A stretch of DNA of 64,000 bases from Thiospirochaeta perfilievii (GTDB taxonomy: Bacteria > Spirochaetota > Spirochaetia > DSM-2461). The position numbers and the translations under genes were made by a program. The stretch is from the NCBI RefSeq assembly GCF_008329945.1, contig NZ_CP035807.1:1798001-1862000 (forward strand). Reading direction: 5' to 3'. Below, piece by piece: positions 46,336 to 55,772 of this stretch. The notes beneath the pieces were generated by a model. It was given only the letters and a program-made list of their open reading frames with translations. It searched no databases and was not told the origin of the DNA. Position 1 is the first letter of the stretch, and each line of letters begins with the position of its first letter.

Positions 46336-48124
46336 ATTTAGTGTGAAACTCTTCTTCTATCTCACTCTGAATATTCAAGATTCTTCTATATAAATTATCT
46401 TGGTCCTTTATCTCATTATGGGTACCGTCAGCTGTAACAACACCTCTTTCTAATACAATAATCTTATCTGCATCCCTTACTGTTGAGACCCTATGGGATA
46501 TTATTATCGATGTTGGTCTAACATCTCCATCCTTTAAGTTTGTTCTAATTACCTTATCAGTCTCTGTATCAACAGCGCTTAAAGAGTCATCAAATATTAC
46601 AACCGGGTTATTACAAATAAGAGTCCTGGCTATTGCGATTCTCTGTTTTTGACCACCCGAGAGAGTCACTCCTCCCTCTCCCACTAATGTTTCATAACCT
46701 TTATCAAACTCATTTATAGAGTTATGAATACATGCAGTCTCTGTTGCATTAAAAATTTCATCATCATTTGACTCTTCTTTTGCATAGGAGATATTATCCT
46801 TAACACTCTTATTAAATAGAAATGGTTCTTGCAAAATTAAGCTTAGGTTTTCCCTTAAATGTCTCTTACTTATGGTTCTAATATCCATATCATCTACTAA
46901 TATTGTTCCTGTATAGTTATCGTAGAGCCTATGTAGAAGATGAACTAAAGTTGTTTTTCCTGAACCGGTGGGACCAATAATCGCAGCGGATTGCCCCTTC
47001 TCTACAACAAAACTAACATTATTTAAAACTTCAGTTCCATTTGGATATGTAAAACTAACATTCCTAAACTCAATTTTTCCTTGAAGCTGTGGTTTATAAT
47101 TACTATCATCTAAAACTTCAGGATTAGTATCTAAAATCTCCTGTAATCTTTTTAATGATACAGATGTTTTACCACTCTCTGCTAGAAGTCGCCCAAGTTG
47201 TTTTACTGGCCACATTATTCTCTCTACATAGGTAAAAAATGCAATTATCATTCCTATTCCAAACATACCTGAAACAACAAAATAGCTACCTACACCTAAT
47301 ACTACTCCTATTTGCAACATTGATAGTCCATCCGAGGCTGACCAAAACTGGGACATGGCCTTAATAATATCCATGGTCCTCTCTCTTAAATTTCTATTAG
47401 CTATTTCAAACTTGTCTATTTCATACTCTTGTCTTGCAAATGCTTTAACAACTCGAACCCCTGTAAGGTTCTCCTGTAAAACACTACTTAATATTGCATC
47501 AGTCTTCTCTTGTTCCTCAAATACCTTTTGAGCTTTTTTAAAAAAGTTAACAGAGTATAAAAATATAAATGGAACTAAAGCCATTGAAATAAATGACATT
47601 GTTACATTTAAACTAAGCATAAGACTAATTGTAATTCCCATTATAAATATTACTCTTAATATGTTAATAAAATGCTCAGATAAAAACAGCATAGAGTTTT
47701 CTATATCAGTGGTACACCTTTGTATTAAGTCCCCAATTTCCGCCTTTGCATGGTATTCATAGTCTAGTCTCTGTATATGTTTATACATTCTATCCTTCAT
47801 TTTTTTCCCAGCACGTTGGGAAGCAATAGCGATTAAGGCTATATATATAAACTCCATAATCGATGATATAGCGACAAAGGCAACACCTAGAAAACTAAAG
47901 GTTAATATATCCTTAAGTAATACTCCTGTTCTATTTCTAAACAGATATGCTATAAAGCCACTCTCGCTAAATGGTTCGCTTCCAATAACAGAGTCAATAA
48001 CAACCCTTACTATTAGGGGAACTAAAAGTGATATTCCTACAGACATTAGACATAAAATAATAGCCAATGTATAAATTCCAATTGATCCTTTTAGAAAGGA
48101 AAATAATAGTTTAAACCTTTTCAA
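46328..48124 (-). CDS. ABC exporter half-transporter, degenerate-site subunit
   Basis: 598 residues with the same architecture as its partner. Walker A IIGPTGSGKTTLVHLLHR, signature TLSGGQKQRIAIARTL, Walker B VVIFDDSLSAVD, in which the catalytic Glu is Asp, and switch His in IIISHRVSTV. The E-to-D change is the usual mark of the non-hydrolysing site in heterodimeric exporters. It is the first gene of the pair. No ribosome-binding site stronger than AAGG-like is seen upstream. Confidence 0.92.
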   Translation of the reverse strand: MKRFKLLFSFLKGSIGIYTLAIILCLMSVGISLLVPLIVRVVIDSVIGSEPFSESGFIAYLFRNRTGVLLKDILTFSFLGVAFVAISSIMEFIYIALIAIASQRAGKKMKDRMYKHIQRLDYEYHAKAEIGDLIQRCTTDIENSMLFLSEHFINILRVIFIMGITISLMLSLNVTMSFISMALVPFIFLYSVNFFKKAQKVFEEQEKTDAILSSVLQENLTGVRVVKAFARQEYEIDKFEIANRNLRERTMDIIKAMSQFWSASDGLSMLQIGVVLGVGSYFVVSGMFGIGMIIAFFTYVERIMWPVKQLGRLLAESGKTSVSLKRLQEILDTNPEVLDDSNYKPQLQGKIEFRNVSFTYPNGTEVLNNVSFVVEKGQSAAIIGPTGSGKTTLVHLLHRLYDNYTGTILVDDMDIRTISKRHLRENLSLILQEPFLFNKSVKDNISYAKEESNDDEIFNATETACIHNSINEFDKGYETLVGEGGVTLSGGQKQRIAIARTLICNNPVVIFDDSLSAVDTETDKVIRTNLKDGDVRPTSIIISHRVSTVRDADKIIVLERGVVTADGTHNEIKDQDNLYRRILNIQSEIEEEFHTKFA

Positions 48125-48394
48125 AACGGTTTCCTTAAATTAAATAATTTTATTTATAAATATGACAAACTTGAAAATGGTAGAATTTCTAATGGCTTGT
48201 CCCAATAGATTAATGAGATAGTTAAATTTTTAAATTAATTCTTAAAAAAGATTAACTATCTAGGTTGATGAACCCGATTTAGGAGCTCTGTTCTGATTAG
48301 AATAATTGACATAAAATGTTCCTCCGTTCTTTTTTATATAACTTTTATACTTATTGAATCATAAGTCAATACTACTAAAGTAGTATATTATCTT

Positions 48395-48967
48395 TTATTT
48401 TTTACTTTCCGGTAAATAATCTTCAGGGTATTCACTTTCATAGGATTCGGTACTCTCTTGTAAAAAGGCATATGCCGCAATTCCAATTAAGACAACCGGG
48501 TCTATTTTTGCACCAAAATAGAAGCCTCTATCCATCCAATAACCTGCTTCAACTCCCAAAAGGGGATAAATAAAATCTCCAAAAGGCTGCCTTAGTTCGA
48601 ACCTGACACCAGTTCTATAATCAATCTCTCTTCCATATGGCAAATAGTTATCTAGTCTTAGAAACAGTCCTGTTCCCCAGAATGAAGAGTGATCAAATAG
48701 TGGTTCCCAATTCAGTTCCATTGAAAATAGATCAGTAGAGTTTACATTTTCATTCATAAAAACAGGATATATATAGGTTGTTAACCCCAACCCTGTATTG
48801 CTCTCTATAATTCTAAAACTAAAAAGGTCTAAACTACTTATACCACCATTTTGACTATAACTAAAAGAGACATTACCCATAGAGAGACCATTTTTAAAGG
48901 TATGAAAATCTTGGCTAAAACAGAGGGAGGAAATAAATAAATTAATCATTAATAAAAAATATTTCAT
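48395..48967 (-). CDS. Exported hypothetical protein, possible small barrel
   Basis: 190 residues with a signal peptide (MKYFLLMINLFISSLCFS). The mature part has alternating aromatic-rich strands (SFWGTGLFLRLDNYLPYG, then PLLGVEAGYWMDRGFYFGAKI) and a Glu/Ser/Tyr tail. It may be a small outer membrane barrel, as in several spirochaete families, but no domain is recognised. The 270 bp upstream of the ABC exporter (48125-48394) contain no other gene or clear motif. Confidence 0.5.
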   Translation of the reverse strand: MKYFLLMINLFISSLCFSQDFHTFKNGLSMGNVSFSYSQNGGISSLDLFSFRIIESNTGLGLTTYIYPVFMNENVNSTDLFSMELNWEPLFDHSSFWGTGLFLRLDNYLPYGREIDYRTGVRFELRQPFGDFIYPLLGVEAGYWMDRGFYFGAKIDPVVLIGIAAYAFLQESTESYESEYPEDYLPESKK

Positions 48968-49013
48968 AAAAATATATTTATATTAATATGTAAAAATTAC
49001 AAACACTTTTCCT

Positions 49014-49496
49014 CTAAAGATTCAGCTGCCAATATCCTACATCAATCCAGTGGCCAAATTTAAATCCAACCTCAGGGAAATGGGCAACTTTTGTAAAACC
49101 TAATTTTTCATGTAAGCCCTGGCTCTTATCATTTGGCATAGCAAGGCAACCTAGAACAGAGTGAATTCCTAGATCCTTTAACTCCAGAATTAACTGTTTA
49201 TACAGTTTTGTTCCGACACCTCTATGGCTCAAATTTATATCTACATATAGAGAAGTTTCAGCGCAAAACCTATAGGCAGCTCTTACTCTCCAGGGAGACG
49301 CATAAGCGTAACCTAGAATTTTGCCATCTTCTTCATATACAATCCATGGCATATCTTTAGTTACTTTCTTAATTCTTTCAGACATCTCAACAACAGTTAC
49401 AGGATCTTCCTCAAAAGTGATATCTGTATGTTCTATATAGTGGTTATATATATCACAAATCTGCTGTGAGTCGATGATGTTTACATTTCTTATCAA
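49014..49496 (-). CDS. GNAT N-acetyltransferase, phosphinothricin acetyltransferase-like
   Basis: 160 residues. IYNHYIEHTDITFEEDPVTV at the N terminus, then GYAYASPWRVRAAYRFCAETSLYVD and the acetyl-CoA loop SHRGVGTKLYKQLI are characteristic of the Pat/YncA group, followed by GFTKVAHFPEVGFKFGHWIDV near the C terminus. Members acetylate phosphinothricin, methionine sulfone or related amino acids. The physiological substrate here is not known. Single gene. Confidence 0.85.
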   Translation of the reverse strand: MIRNVNIIDSQQICDIYNHYIEHTDITFEEDPVTVVEMSERIKKVTKDMPWIVYEEDGKILGYAYASPWRVRAAYRFCAETSLYVDINLSHRGVGTKLYKQLILELKDLGIHSVLGCLAMPNDKSQGLHEKLGFTKVAHFPEVGFKFGHWIDVGYWQLNL

Positions 49497-49562
49497 AAAA
49501 ATAGTCTCCTTAAAGTATGATGTTATATTTTACAATAAATTACACTTTAAGGAACTATTATA

Positions 49563-51287
49563 TCAGTTTTTTTTCTTAAGAATATTTACTGAGTACTCAC
49601 TAAACTCAACTCTATTTTTATCTGCAGAAACAACAATCTCTTCATTTTTTAAAAGATCAATATATGTTCCATTTGTAAGGGTACAGTATTTACAATTATC
49701 ATTGTTGTTAATATATACATATATATCTTCATTCCCTAGGGATCTCTTATAAGCAAGAAGATCACAATCTATCCATGAGAAAGAGCCCCTTGTTAATGGT
49801 TTATTATTATTCCGTATCTGTAATAAGCTTTGGATCATATTATATACGGTCATATTCCATGTTGATTTGTCCCAATTCATACCCTTTCTACAGTCCGGGT
49901 CACCATCTCCGGTTAGACCGATTTCTGTTCCATAATAAATTGAAGTAGAACCTACAAATGTTAATAAAAAACTCATTGCCAACAGAGACTTTCTAAAATC
50001 CATATCACTTAAATTCACAAATCTTGCTGTATCATGGGAGTCTAAAAGGTTCATCATGGCCTCATTAACCTGCCATGTATTTCTCATTAATGACTCATTT
50101 ATCATTCTTTTAAAAGTCTCAGTAGTTATTGAACTCTTTGCAAAATACTTAAGACAAGAGTAGTTTACTGGGTAGTTCATAATTCCATCAAACTGATCCC
50201 CCTGTAACCATGGTTGACTATCGTGCCAATTCTCACCGACAATATAAGCATCAGGCTTTATACTCTTAATCTCTTTTCTAAAAGCCTTCCAGAACATATG
50301 GTCAACCTCGTTGGAAACGTCTAAACGCCAACCATCAATATCTGTCTCTTTAATCCAATATGAAGCAACGTCCAAAAGATACTTTTGTACTTCAGGGTTA
50401 CTTGTTCTAAGCTTTGGCATTTTTTGTTCAAAGGCAAACTTTTCATACTTAATTTCACTGTTACCTTCACTCTCTTCTTCAATATAAAACCAATTATAAT
50501 ACTTAGAGCTCTTCCCCTTTTCTACGACATCTTGGAACTTATCAAATTTGTACCCACAATGATTATAAACTGCATCTAATACAACTTTAATCCCTCTTTT
50601 ATGGCACTCTGATACAAGTTTTTTTAGTGTGTCTTTATCTCCAAAGTTTGGGTCTATTGTATAATAATCCGTAGTGTCATATTTATGATTAGTTGTAGAC
50701 TTGAATATTGGAGTCATATATATTCCACTTATTCCCAGGTCTTTTATATGATCTAAGTGGTTAATAATTCCCTGTAAATCACCTCCAAAGAAACTATCTC
50801 TCTCTGGTTTAGAGTCCCAAGGGACTATATTTTTAGGACTTATATCCGGATTGCCATTATCATATCTCTCTGGGAAAATTTGATAAAAAACAGTATCTCT
50901 AACCCAATCTGGGATTTCATGGATATCAGCAACATTTATATATGGATAATGGAATTGAACTAAATGCAGTTCATCCTCAGGAATATCATCGTTAACACCC
51001 CACTCTGTAAAGTAGTGGGACTCATCTCTGTTTTCCAGTAAAAAATAGTAAGAAAGCCTATTATTAGTAGCAGTTATAGATATTGTATAGTAGTCGTACA
51101 GATCATCACTAAATGCTCTATACATCTCGGTAGTTATTTTTTTTTCCCACTCATACTTATCACCATATACAAGTAGAACCCTATCAACATCATCCTTAGC
51201 GGTTCTTATTCTTATATGTATATTATCCCTAGTATAAGCATAACAATAGTTACTTTTAGGTTTATGCATAATTGCCTGTATATTCAT
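49563..51287 (-). CDS. GH13 neopullulanase/cyclomaltodextrinase-type enzyme
   Basis: 574 residues without a signal peptide, hence cytoplasmic. An N-terminal beta domain of about 120 residues of the neopullulanase type comes first (CBM34-like), then the GH13 barrel: VVLDAVYNHCGY, DGWRLDVSNEVD with the nucleophile Asp (about 319), YIVGENWHDSQPW with the acid/base Glu (about 347) and NLLDSHDTARF (about 415). The barrel is followed by a short beta domain. Such enzymes open cyclodextrins or cut pullulan and maltodextrins. A LacI-type operator lies 22 bp upstream of the start. Confidence 0.92.
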   Translation of the reverse strand: MNIQAIMHKPKSNYCYAYTRDNIHIRIRTAKDDVDRVLLVYGDKYEWEKKITTEMYRAFSDDLYDYYTISITATNNRLSYYFLLENRDESHYFTEWGVNDDIPEDELHLVQFHYPYINVADIHEIPDWVRDTVFYQIFPERYDNGNPDISPKNIVPWDSKPERDSFFGGDLQGIINHLDHIKDLGISGIYMTPIFKSTTNHKYDTTDYYTIDPNFGDKDTLKKLVSECHKRGIKVVLDAVYNHCGYKFDKFQDVVEKGKSSKYYNWFYIEEESEGNSEIKYEKFAFEQKMPKLRTSNPEVQKYLLDVASYWIKETDIDGWRLDVSNEVDHMFWKAFRKEIKSIKPDAYIVGENWHDSQPWLQGDQFDGIMNYPVNYSCLKYFAKSSITTETFKRMINESLMRNTWQVNEAMMNLLDSHDTARFVNLSDMDFRKSLLAMSFLLTFVGSTSIYYGTEIGLTGDGDPDCRKGMNWDKSTWNMTVYNMIQSLLQIRNNNKPLTRGSFSWIDCDLLAYKRSLGNEDIYVYINNNDNCKYCTLTNGTYIDLLKNEEIVVSADKNRVEFSEYSVNILKKKN

Positions 51288-51308
51288 ATTTTCTCCCTCT
51301 ACTTACTA

Positions 51309-51328
51309 TAGTGCAAACGCTTGCACTA
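51309..51328. promoter_or_regulatory. LacI-family operator before the GH13 gene
   Basis: The core TGCAAACGCTTGCA is flanked by matching TAG and CTA, a palindrome with the central CG typical of LacI-family repressors such as MalR. It lies in the region where the promoter of the neopullulanase-type gene is expected. The regulator gene is not in the window. Confidence 0.7.
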
Positions 51329-51436
51329 TCATTGGCAAAAGATTATATTAGTAAAAAAACATTGTCAATCCTTCATGTCTATTAATGCTACCATAGTAGT
51401 ATTGAATAAAAGATATAATTAGATAAAGTTTATTAG

Positions 51437-51619
51437 ATGGACAGTCAAGAATTAGAAAAAAACATAACAAAGGATTATTTTTTTACATTTTTAAGTAGAT
51501 TTGATTTAACCCACGGTGTGTGGATGTTATATCTAGCTTTTAAAGGATTAACTCTTTTTCAAATAGGATTAATGGAGACTGTCTACCACGTCTCTTCATT
51601 TACAATGGAAATTCCCACA
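51437..51619 (+). pseudogene. MFS transporter gene, 5' remnant cut by the CRISPR array
   Basis: The frame from ATG 51437 encodes 61 residues of a major facilitator superfamily N terminus (SRFDLTHGVWMLYLAFKGL is helix 1, QIGLMETVYHVSSFTMEIPTA leads into helix 2 and the EIPTG-like motif). It then runs directly into CRISPR repeat sequence and stops after nine codons read from repeat. The rest of the gene is missing here; pieces resembling the 3' part lie at 61820-62113 on the same strand. Intact MFS proteins have about 400 residues. Confidence 0.75.
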
Positions 51620-52289
51620 GCTTTAGTTCCATCTAAAATGACACACATCTAAAACAGATCGAATCTCTATACCCAAGAGCTATATGCTTTAGTTCCATCT
51701 AAAATGACACACATCTAAAACGCTTCATCATGAGAAATAATGCTATTTAAAGTTTTAGTTCCATCTAAAATGACACACATCTAAAACACCTTCTGATTCC
51801 CACCGCTCTTGGATTAAGCTTTAGTTCCATCTAAAATGACACACATCTAAAACAAGAGTGCTTAGATCTTTATCTTTATCAAAGCTTTAGTTCCATCTAA
51901 AATGACACACATCTAAAACAGATATAAATCAAACGAGACTTAATAATATGCTTTAGTTCCATCTAAAATGACACACATCTAAAACTGTGATCTTAACTCG
52001 TTGGCTGTCTCTCAAGCTTTAGTTCCATCTAAAATGACACACATCTAAAACAAGTGGCAGGGTATTGTTAGGAGTATTGACGCTTTAGTTCCATCTAAAA
52101 TGACACACATCTAAAACAGATAGATTATCTAGTTTATCCCATGATATGCTTTAGTTCCATCTAAAATGACACACATCTAAAACAGATCCAGGGAGATAGA
52201 ATTTTCTGATGATGCTTTAGTTCCATCTAAAATGACACACATCTAAAACTGGTCTTGTAACTCTTTAGTAGATGGGCCAGCTTTAGTTC
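51620..52289 (-). CRISPR. CRISPR array, leader-distal block
   Basis: Ten complete 36-bp repeats at 51620 plus 66n (n 0-9), each followed by a spacer of exactly 30 bp, then a 10-base repeat fragment at 52280-52289 where an IS begins. In nine of the ten, and in the fragment, the plus-strand repeat begins GCTTTAG; only the repeat at 51752 begins GTTTTAG as in the other block. The crRNA strand is minus, so these are the oldest spacers. They lie beyond the IS and are cut off from the leader, but the IS genes read toward them. Confidence 0.97.
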
Positions 52290-52335
52290 TGAAATATTCA
52301 ATATCAGTGCAGTCATAAATACCTAAAATTATAAA

Positions 52336-53172
52336 CTAAGCTACAGCCTGTTTATCTGTAGTCATATTCCTATAAATAGAAGGAGGAAATCCCTCTTTAT
52401 TCATAGTATTAATTCTTTGTCTATTATAATAAATCATCACATATCTCCAGACTATTTTCTTTACTTCTTCCCTCTTCAATTTCAGAGTATTAATTTTATA
52501 TATCTTCTCTTTTTTTAGAGTCGCAAAAAAACTTTCCATCCTGCTATTATCATAACATTTTCCAACATCACTCATACTCTGAATGGCACGAAATCGCCCA
52601 AGAGTATCTTTATATTTTTCACTAGTGTACTGACTCCCGGCATCACTGTGGATAATAACTCCATTTCCAGGATTTCTTGACTTATATGCCTCCTTTATAG
52701 CATCTATGCATAAATCTTTTTTCATATGGCTATCCATAGACAAACTTATAATTTCACCTCCAAAACAATCTAATATTGGAGCTACATACAGTTTACCGTC
52801 AGAACAAGGTATTTCTGTAATATCTGTTAACCACTTTTCATCTGGTTTTGTTGCTGAAAAATCTCTCTTTATTATATTTTCAGGTCTATTTGCCTTTTTA
52901 TCTGCTTTAGTAAGACCATTAGGGCTTCTTCTGCTCTTATGAAGTAAATTACCCTTTCTCATTGCTCTAATCACTGTAGATCTAGAGTTATTTTTAATAC
53001 CTCTTTGTTTTAACCCTAGCATTACTCTTTCAATACCATAATTATCGTTATCTGGATACTCATCTATTATTTCATGTATTTTGACCAGAAGAAGCTGCCA
53101 TGCTTTGGGACGGTTCCTAGTTCTTTTCCATTTATAGTAACCTGTCTCGCTGACATCTAGAGCATTACACAT
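52336..53172 (-). CDS. IS3-family transposase orfB (rve integrase core)
   Basis: 278 residues from ATG 53172; the frame stays open upstream to overlap the end of orfA, so the active product is probably an OrfAB fusion made by minus-one frameshifting on the T7 run near the end of orfA. Seen: HTH-like CNALDVSETGYYKWKRTRN, then the catalytic residues in TDITEIPCSDGKLYVAP, VIIHSDAGSQYTSEKY and DNSRMESFFATLKKE. All DDE residues are intact, so the element could still move. A plus-strand shadow frame was ignored. Confidence 0.93.
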   Translation of the reverse strand: MCNALDVSETGYYKWKRTRNRPKAWQLLLVKIHEIIDEYPDNDNYGIERVMLGLKQRGIKNNSRSTVIRAMRKGNLLHKSRRSPNGLTKADKKANRPENIIKRDFSATKPDEKWLTDITEIPCSDGKLYVAPILDCFGGEIISLSMDSHMKKDLCIDAIKEAYKSRNPGNGVIIHSDAGSQYTSEKYKDTLGRFRAIQSMSDVGKCYDNSRMESFFATLKKEKIYKINTLKLKREEVKKIVWRYVMIYYNRQRINTMNKEGFPPSIYRNMTTDKQAVA

Positions 53173-53237
53173 TCTAATAACAGGGAGATTTAACTCTTTC
53201 TGAAACTCATGAATATATGTAAAAATGCTCTTTTTTG

Positions 53238-53516
53238 TTATTTCTTCCGGTCTTTGGCAAAAAAACCTAAAGCATCCTTTAAAATTTCATTAGCTTGCTT
53301 TAATTCCTGGATTTCTCGCTGCATCTCTTCTTCTCTTACTGTTAGAGGTGAAGAGTAAGTTTGATCTTTAGTATTATTCTTTTTCTTATTTCTGATTCTT
53401 CTCCATCCTGCTAATGTGCTGTACTTTAAACCTAATTGTTCTGATGCTTTTTTTAGTCCTATATCATCAGATAAACCCAATGCTTGCTCTTTAAATTCTT
53501 TACTATACTTCGTCAT
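53238..53516 (-). CDS. IS3-family transposase orfA
   Basis: 92 residues: helix-turn-helix (YSKEFKEQALGLSDDIGLKKASEQLG, then STLAGWRR) and a leucine-zipper-like C terminus (REIQELKQANEILKDALGFF) ending FFAKDRKK, the usual end of orfA in IS150/IS3-type elements. It binds the terminal repeats and forms the frameshifted OrfAB. GAGGTATTT precedes the ATG. Confidence 0.9.
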   Translation of the reverse strand: MTKYSKEFKEQALGLSDDIGLKKASEQLGLKYSTLAGWRRIRNKKKNNTKDQTYSSPLTVREEEMQREIQELKQANEILKDALGFFAKDRKK

Positions 53517-53572
53517 AAATACCTCTACTATTATTTCGGTATTTTAGACTGCACTTTTATGATAACCTTTCA

Positions 53573-55734
53573 ATACGAAAAGTCCAGTTTTAGTTCCATC
53601 TAAAATGACACACATCTAAAACGTGTTGAATTAGTAGCTGAGGAAGAGTTAAGTTTTAGTTCCATCTAAAATGACACACATCTAAAACCCAGTAATCTTG
53701 TAATATACCCAATCTTCTGTTTTAGTTCCATCTAAAATGACACACATCTAAAACCACTAACAGTAGTGACATGATGGATAATACGTTTTAGTTCCATCTA
53801 AAATGACACACATCTAAAACTCAAATGATCCTACTATGAGAAACATCTTCGTTTTAGTTCCATCTAAAATGACACACATCTAAAACATGTAAAATGTTGG
53901 CATTACTTTAAAAATTGTTTTAGTTCCATCTAAAATGACACACATCTAAAACCTAGGGGTTCTGCAATATATGGGGAAGATAGTTTTAGTTCCATCTAAA
54001 ATGACACACATCTAAAACTCCGGAAGCAACCAGGATGGTTACTAAAGTGTTTTAGTTCCATCTAAAATGACACACATCTAAAACATTTATAATCTTTAGT
54101 AGTAGCCCTCTGGTGTTTTAGTTCCATCTAAAATGACACACATCTAAAACGGGAATACATAAGTGGTTCCTATTTCAATAGTTTTAGTTCCATCTAAAAT
54201 GACACACATCTAAAACTCATCAACATTCTCATATTCAGGTAATTTTGTTTTAGTTCCATCTAAAATGACACACATCTAAAACCACCAATTACTGATAACC
54301 TCTCTTGAAAGGGTTTTAGTTCCATCTAAAATGACACACATCTAAAACAATGGGTACTTAATAATCATGGATTGGCAGGTTTTAGTTCCATCTAAAATGA
54401 CACACATCTAAAACGTCTTTTGTTGTATCGGGCAATCTGAGCTTGTTTTAGTTCCATCTAAAATGACACACATCTAAAACGTAGTTTAGCATTACTAGTT
54501 TTATTATTAGGTTTTAGTTCCATCTAAAATGACACACATCTAAAACTTCTCACCCGATTCATCAAGAACATCTGTTGTTTTAGTTCCATCTAAAATGACA
54601 CACATCTAAAACATTCCATTGCAATTTTAACTTTAGGCGTTAGTTTTAGTTCCATCTAAAATGACACACATCTAAAACCTGGCTCTGTTAACTCTTCAAA
54701 TGTATAAAGTTTTAGTTCCATCTAAAATGACACACATCTAAAACCGTGTTGCTAATCTGTTCTTGTTCGCCTGAGTTTTAGTTCCATCTAAAATGACACA
54801 CATCTAAAACAACAGTAACAGGCAATAGATGGTTCAATATGTTTTAGTTCCATCTAAAATGACACACATCTAAAACTTGAATCGGTATAAGTTCTATGTA
54901 ACAACTGTTTTAGTTCCATCTAAAATGACACACATCTAAAACGAAACGAAGGTTTTGATTACTTCTGGAAAAGTTTTAGTTCCATCTAAAATGACACACA
55001 TCTAAAACTAGGTATTTAGTCAAATTATAGTTTGTATGGTTTTAGTTCCATCTAAAATGACACACATCTAAAACGGTGGTATCATGTGGGGCATGTTCAC
55101 TCTTGTTTTAGTTCCATCTAAAATGACACACATCTAAAACAGAAAAGACACAACATACAAAGGCAAGAGAGTTTTAGTTCCATCTAAAATGACACACATC
55201 TAAAACAAAGTCCAACCTCTGCCACAAAGTTATCCCGTTTTAGTTCCATCTAAAATGACACACATCTAAAACCTTAGATGATTTGTTAGAAAACGGTTTT
55301 ATGTTTTAGTTCCATCTAAAATGACACACATCTAAAACAGCATCCGTGATAGAATAATTATTAATAGTGTTTTAGTTCCATCTAAAATGACACACATCTA
55401 AAACCTAGTAAACACATAATAGATAGCGAAAGAAGTTTTAGTTCCATCTAAAATGACACACATCTAAAACATCTCAACATGGATTCCTTTTATATCAAAA
55501 GTTTTAGTTCCATCTAAAATGACACACATCTAAAACCGTCCGTCTTCTTTAAATTCTGTCATTAAAGTTTTAGTTCCATCTAAAATGACACACATCTAAA
55601 ACTCTATGAAGTTCGCCCTGGAGGGGCACAACGTTTTAGTTCCATCTAAAATGACACACATCTAAAACTAATCATCGTAAGAACCTGTAACTTTATATGT
55701 TTTAGTTCCATCTAAAATGACACACATCTAAAAC
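53573..55734 (-). CRISPR. CRISPR array, leader-proximal block
   Basis: 33 repeats of 36 bp at 53587 plus 66n (n 0-32), 32 full spacers all of 30 bp, plus a 14-base spacer remnant (53573-53586) beside the IS. By eye the repeats look uniform; all begin GTTTTAG and end CTAAAAC on both strands, so orientation cannot be read from the ends. The anti-repeat of the tracrRNA and the leader show that crRNA is read from the minus strand, with the newest spacer at 55669-55698. This is a long, recently active-looking array. Confidence 0.98.
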
Positions 55735-55772
55735 CTCAAATAGGCTTTAGAAGCAGGTACACACACTCCCTA
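55735..55772 (-). promoter_or_regulatory. CRISPR leader end with ATTTGAG anchor
   Basis: Only 38 bp separate the csn2 stop from the first repeat. Read on the crRNA strand, the leader ends CCTATTTGAG directly against the repeat; ATTTGAG is one of the conserved leader-end motifs that guide Cas1-Cas2 integration in type II-A systems. The array promoter must therefore lie in this short stretch or inside csn2, or the array is read from the cas operon. I see no convincing -35/-10 pair. Confidence 0.75.

Larger units (their letters stand above)
52290..53572 (-). mobile_element. IS3-family insertion sequence
   Basis: 1283 bp, with imperfect terminal inverted repeats starting TGAAA at both ends and sharing AGTGCAGTC and TAAATACC over about 43 bp (left 52290-52332, right 53530-53572). 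It carries orfA and orfB with the intact DDE transposase. It interrupts the CRISPR array between a repeat fragment on the left and a 14-base spacer remnant on the right. No 3-5 bp target duplication is present: the left flank ends GTTC and the right flank begins ATAC. This implies a rearrangement after insertion, such as recombination between two copies. Confidence 0.9.

Noticed and set aside
51437-51652. 71-codon reading frame as an intact small membrane protein
   Set aside because: Its last nine codons are CRISPR repeat sequence; it is the cut-off start of an MFS transporter.
51620-55734. Reading the array as transcribed rightward (plus strand)
   Set aside because: The repeat ends allow both directions, but the tracrRNA anti-repeat matches the plus strand and so pairs with minus-strand crRNA, and the ATTTGAG leader end lies on the csn2 side.
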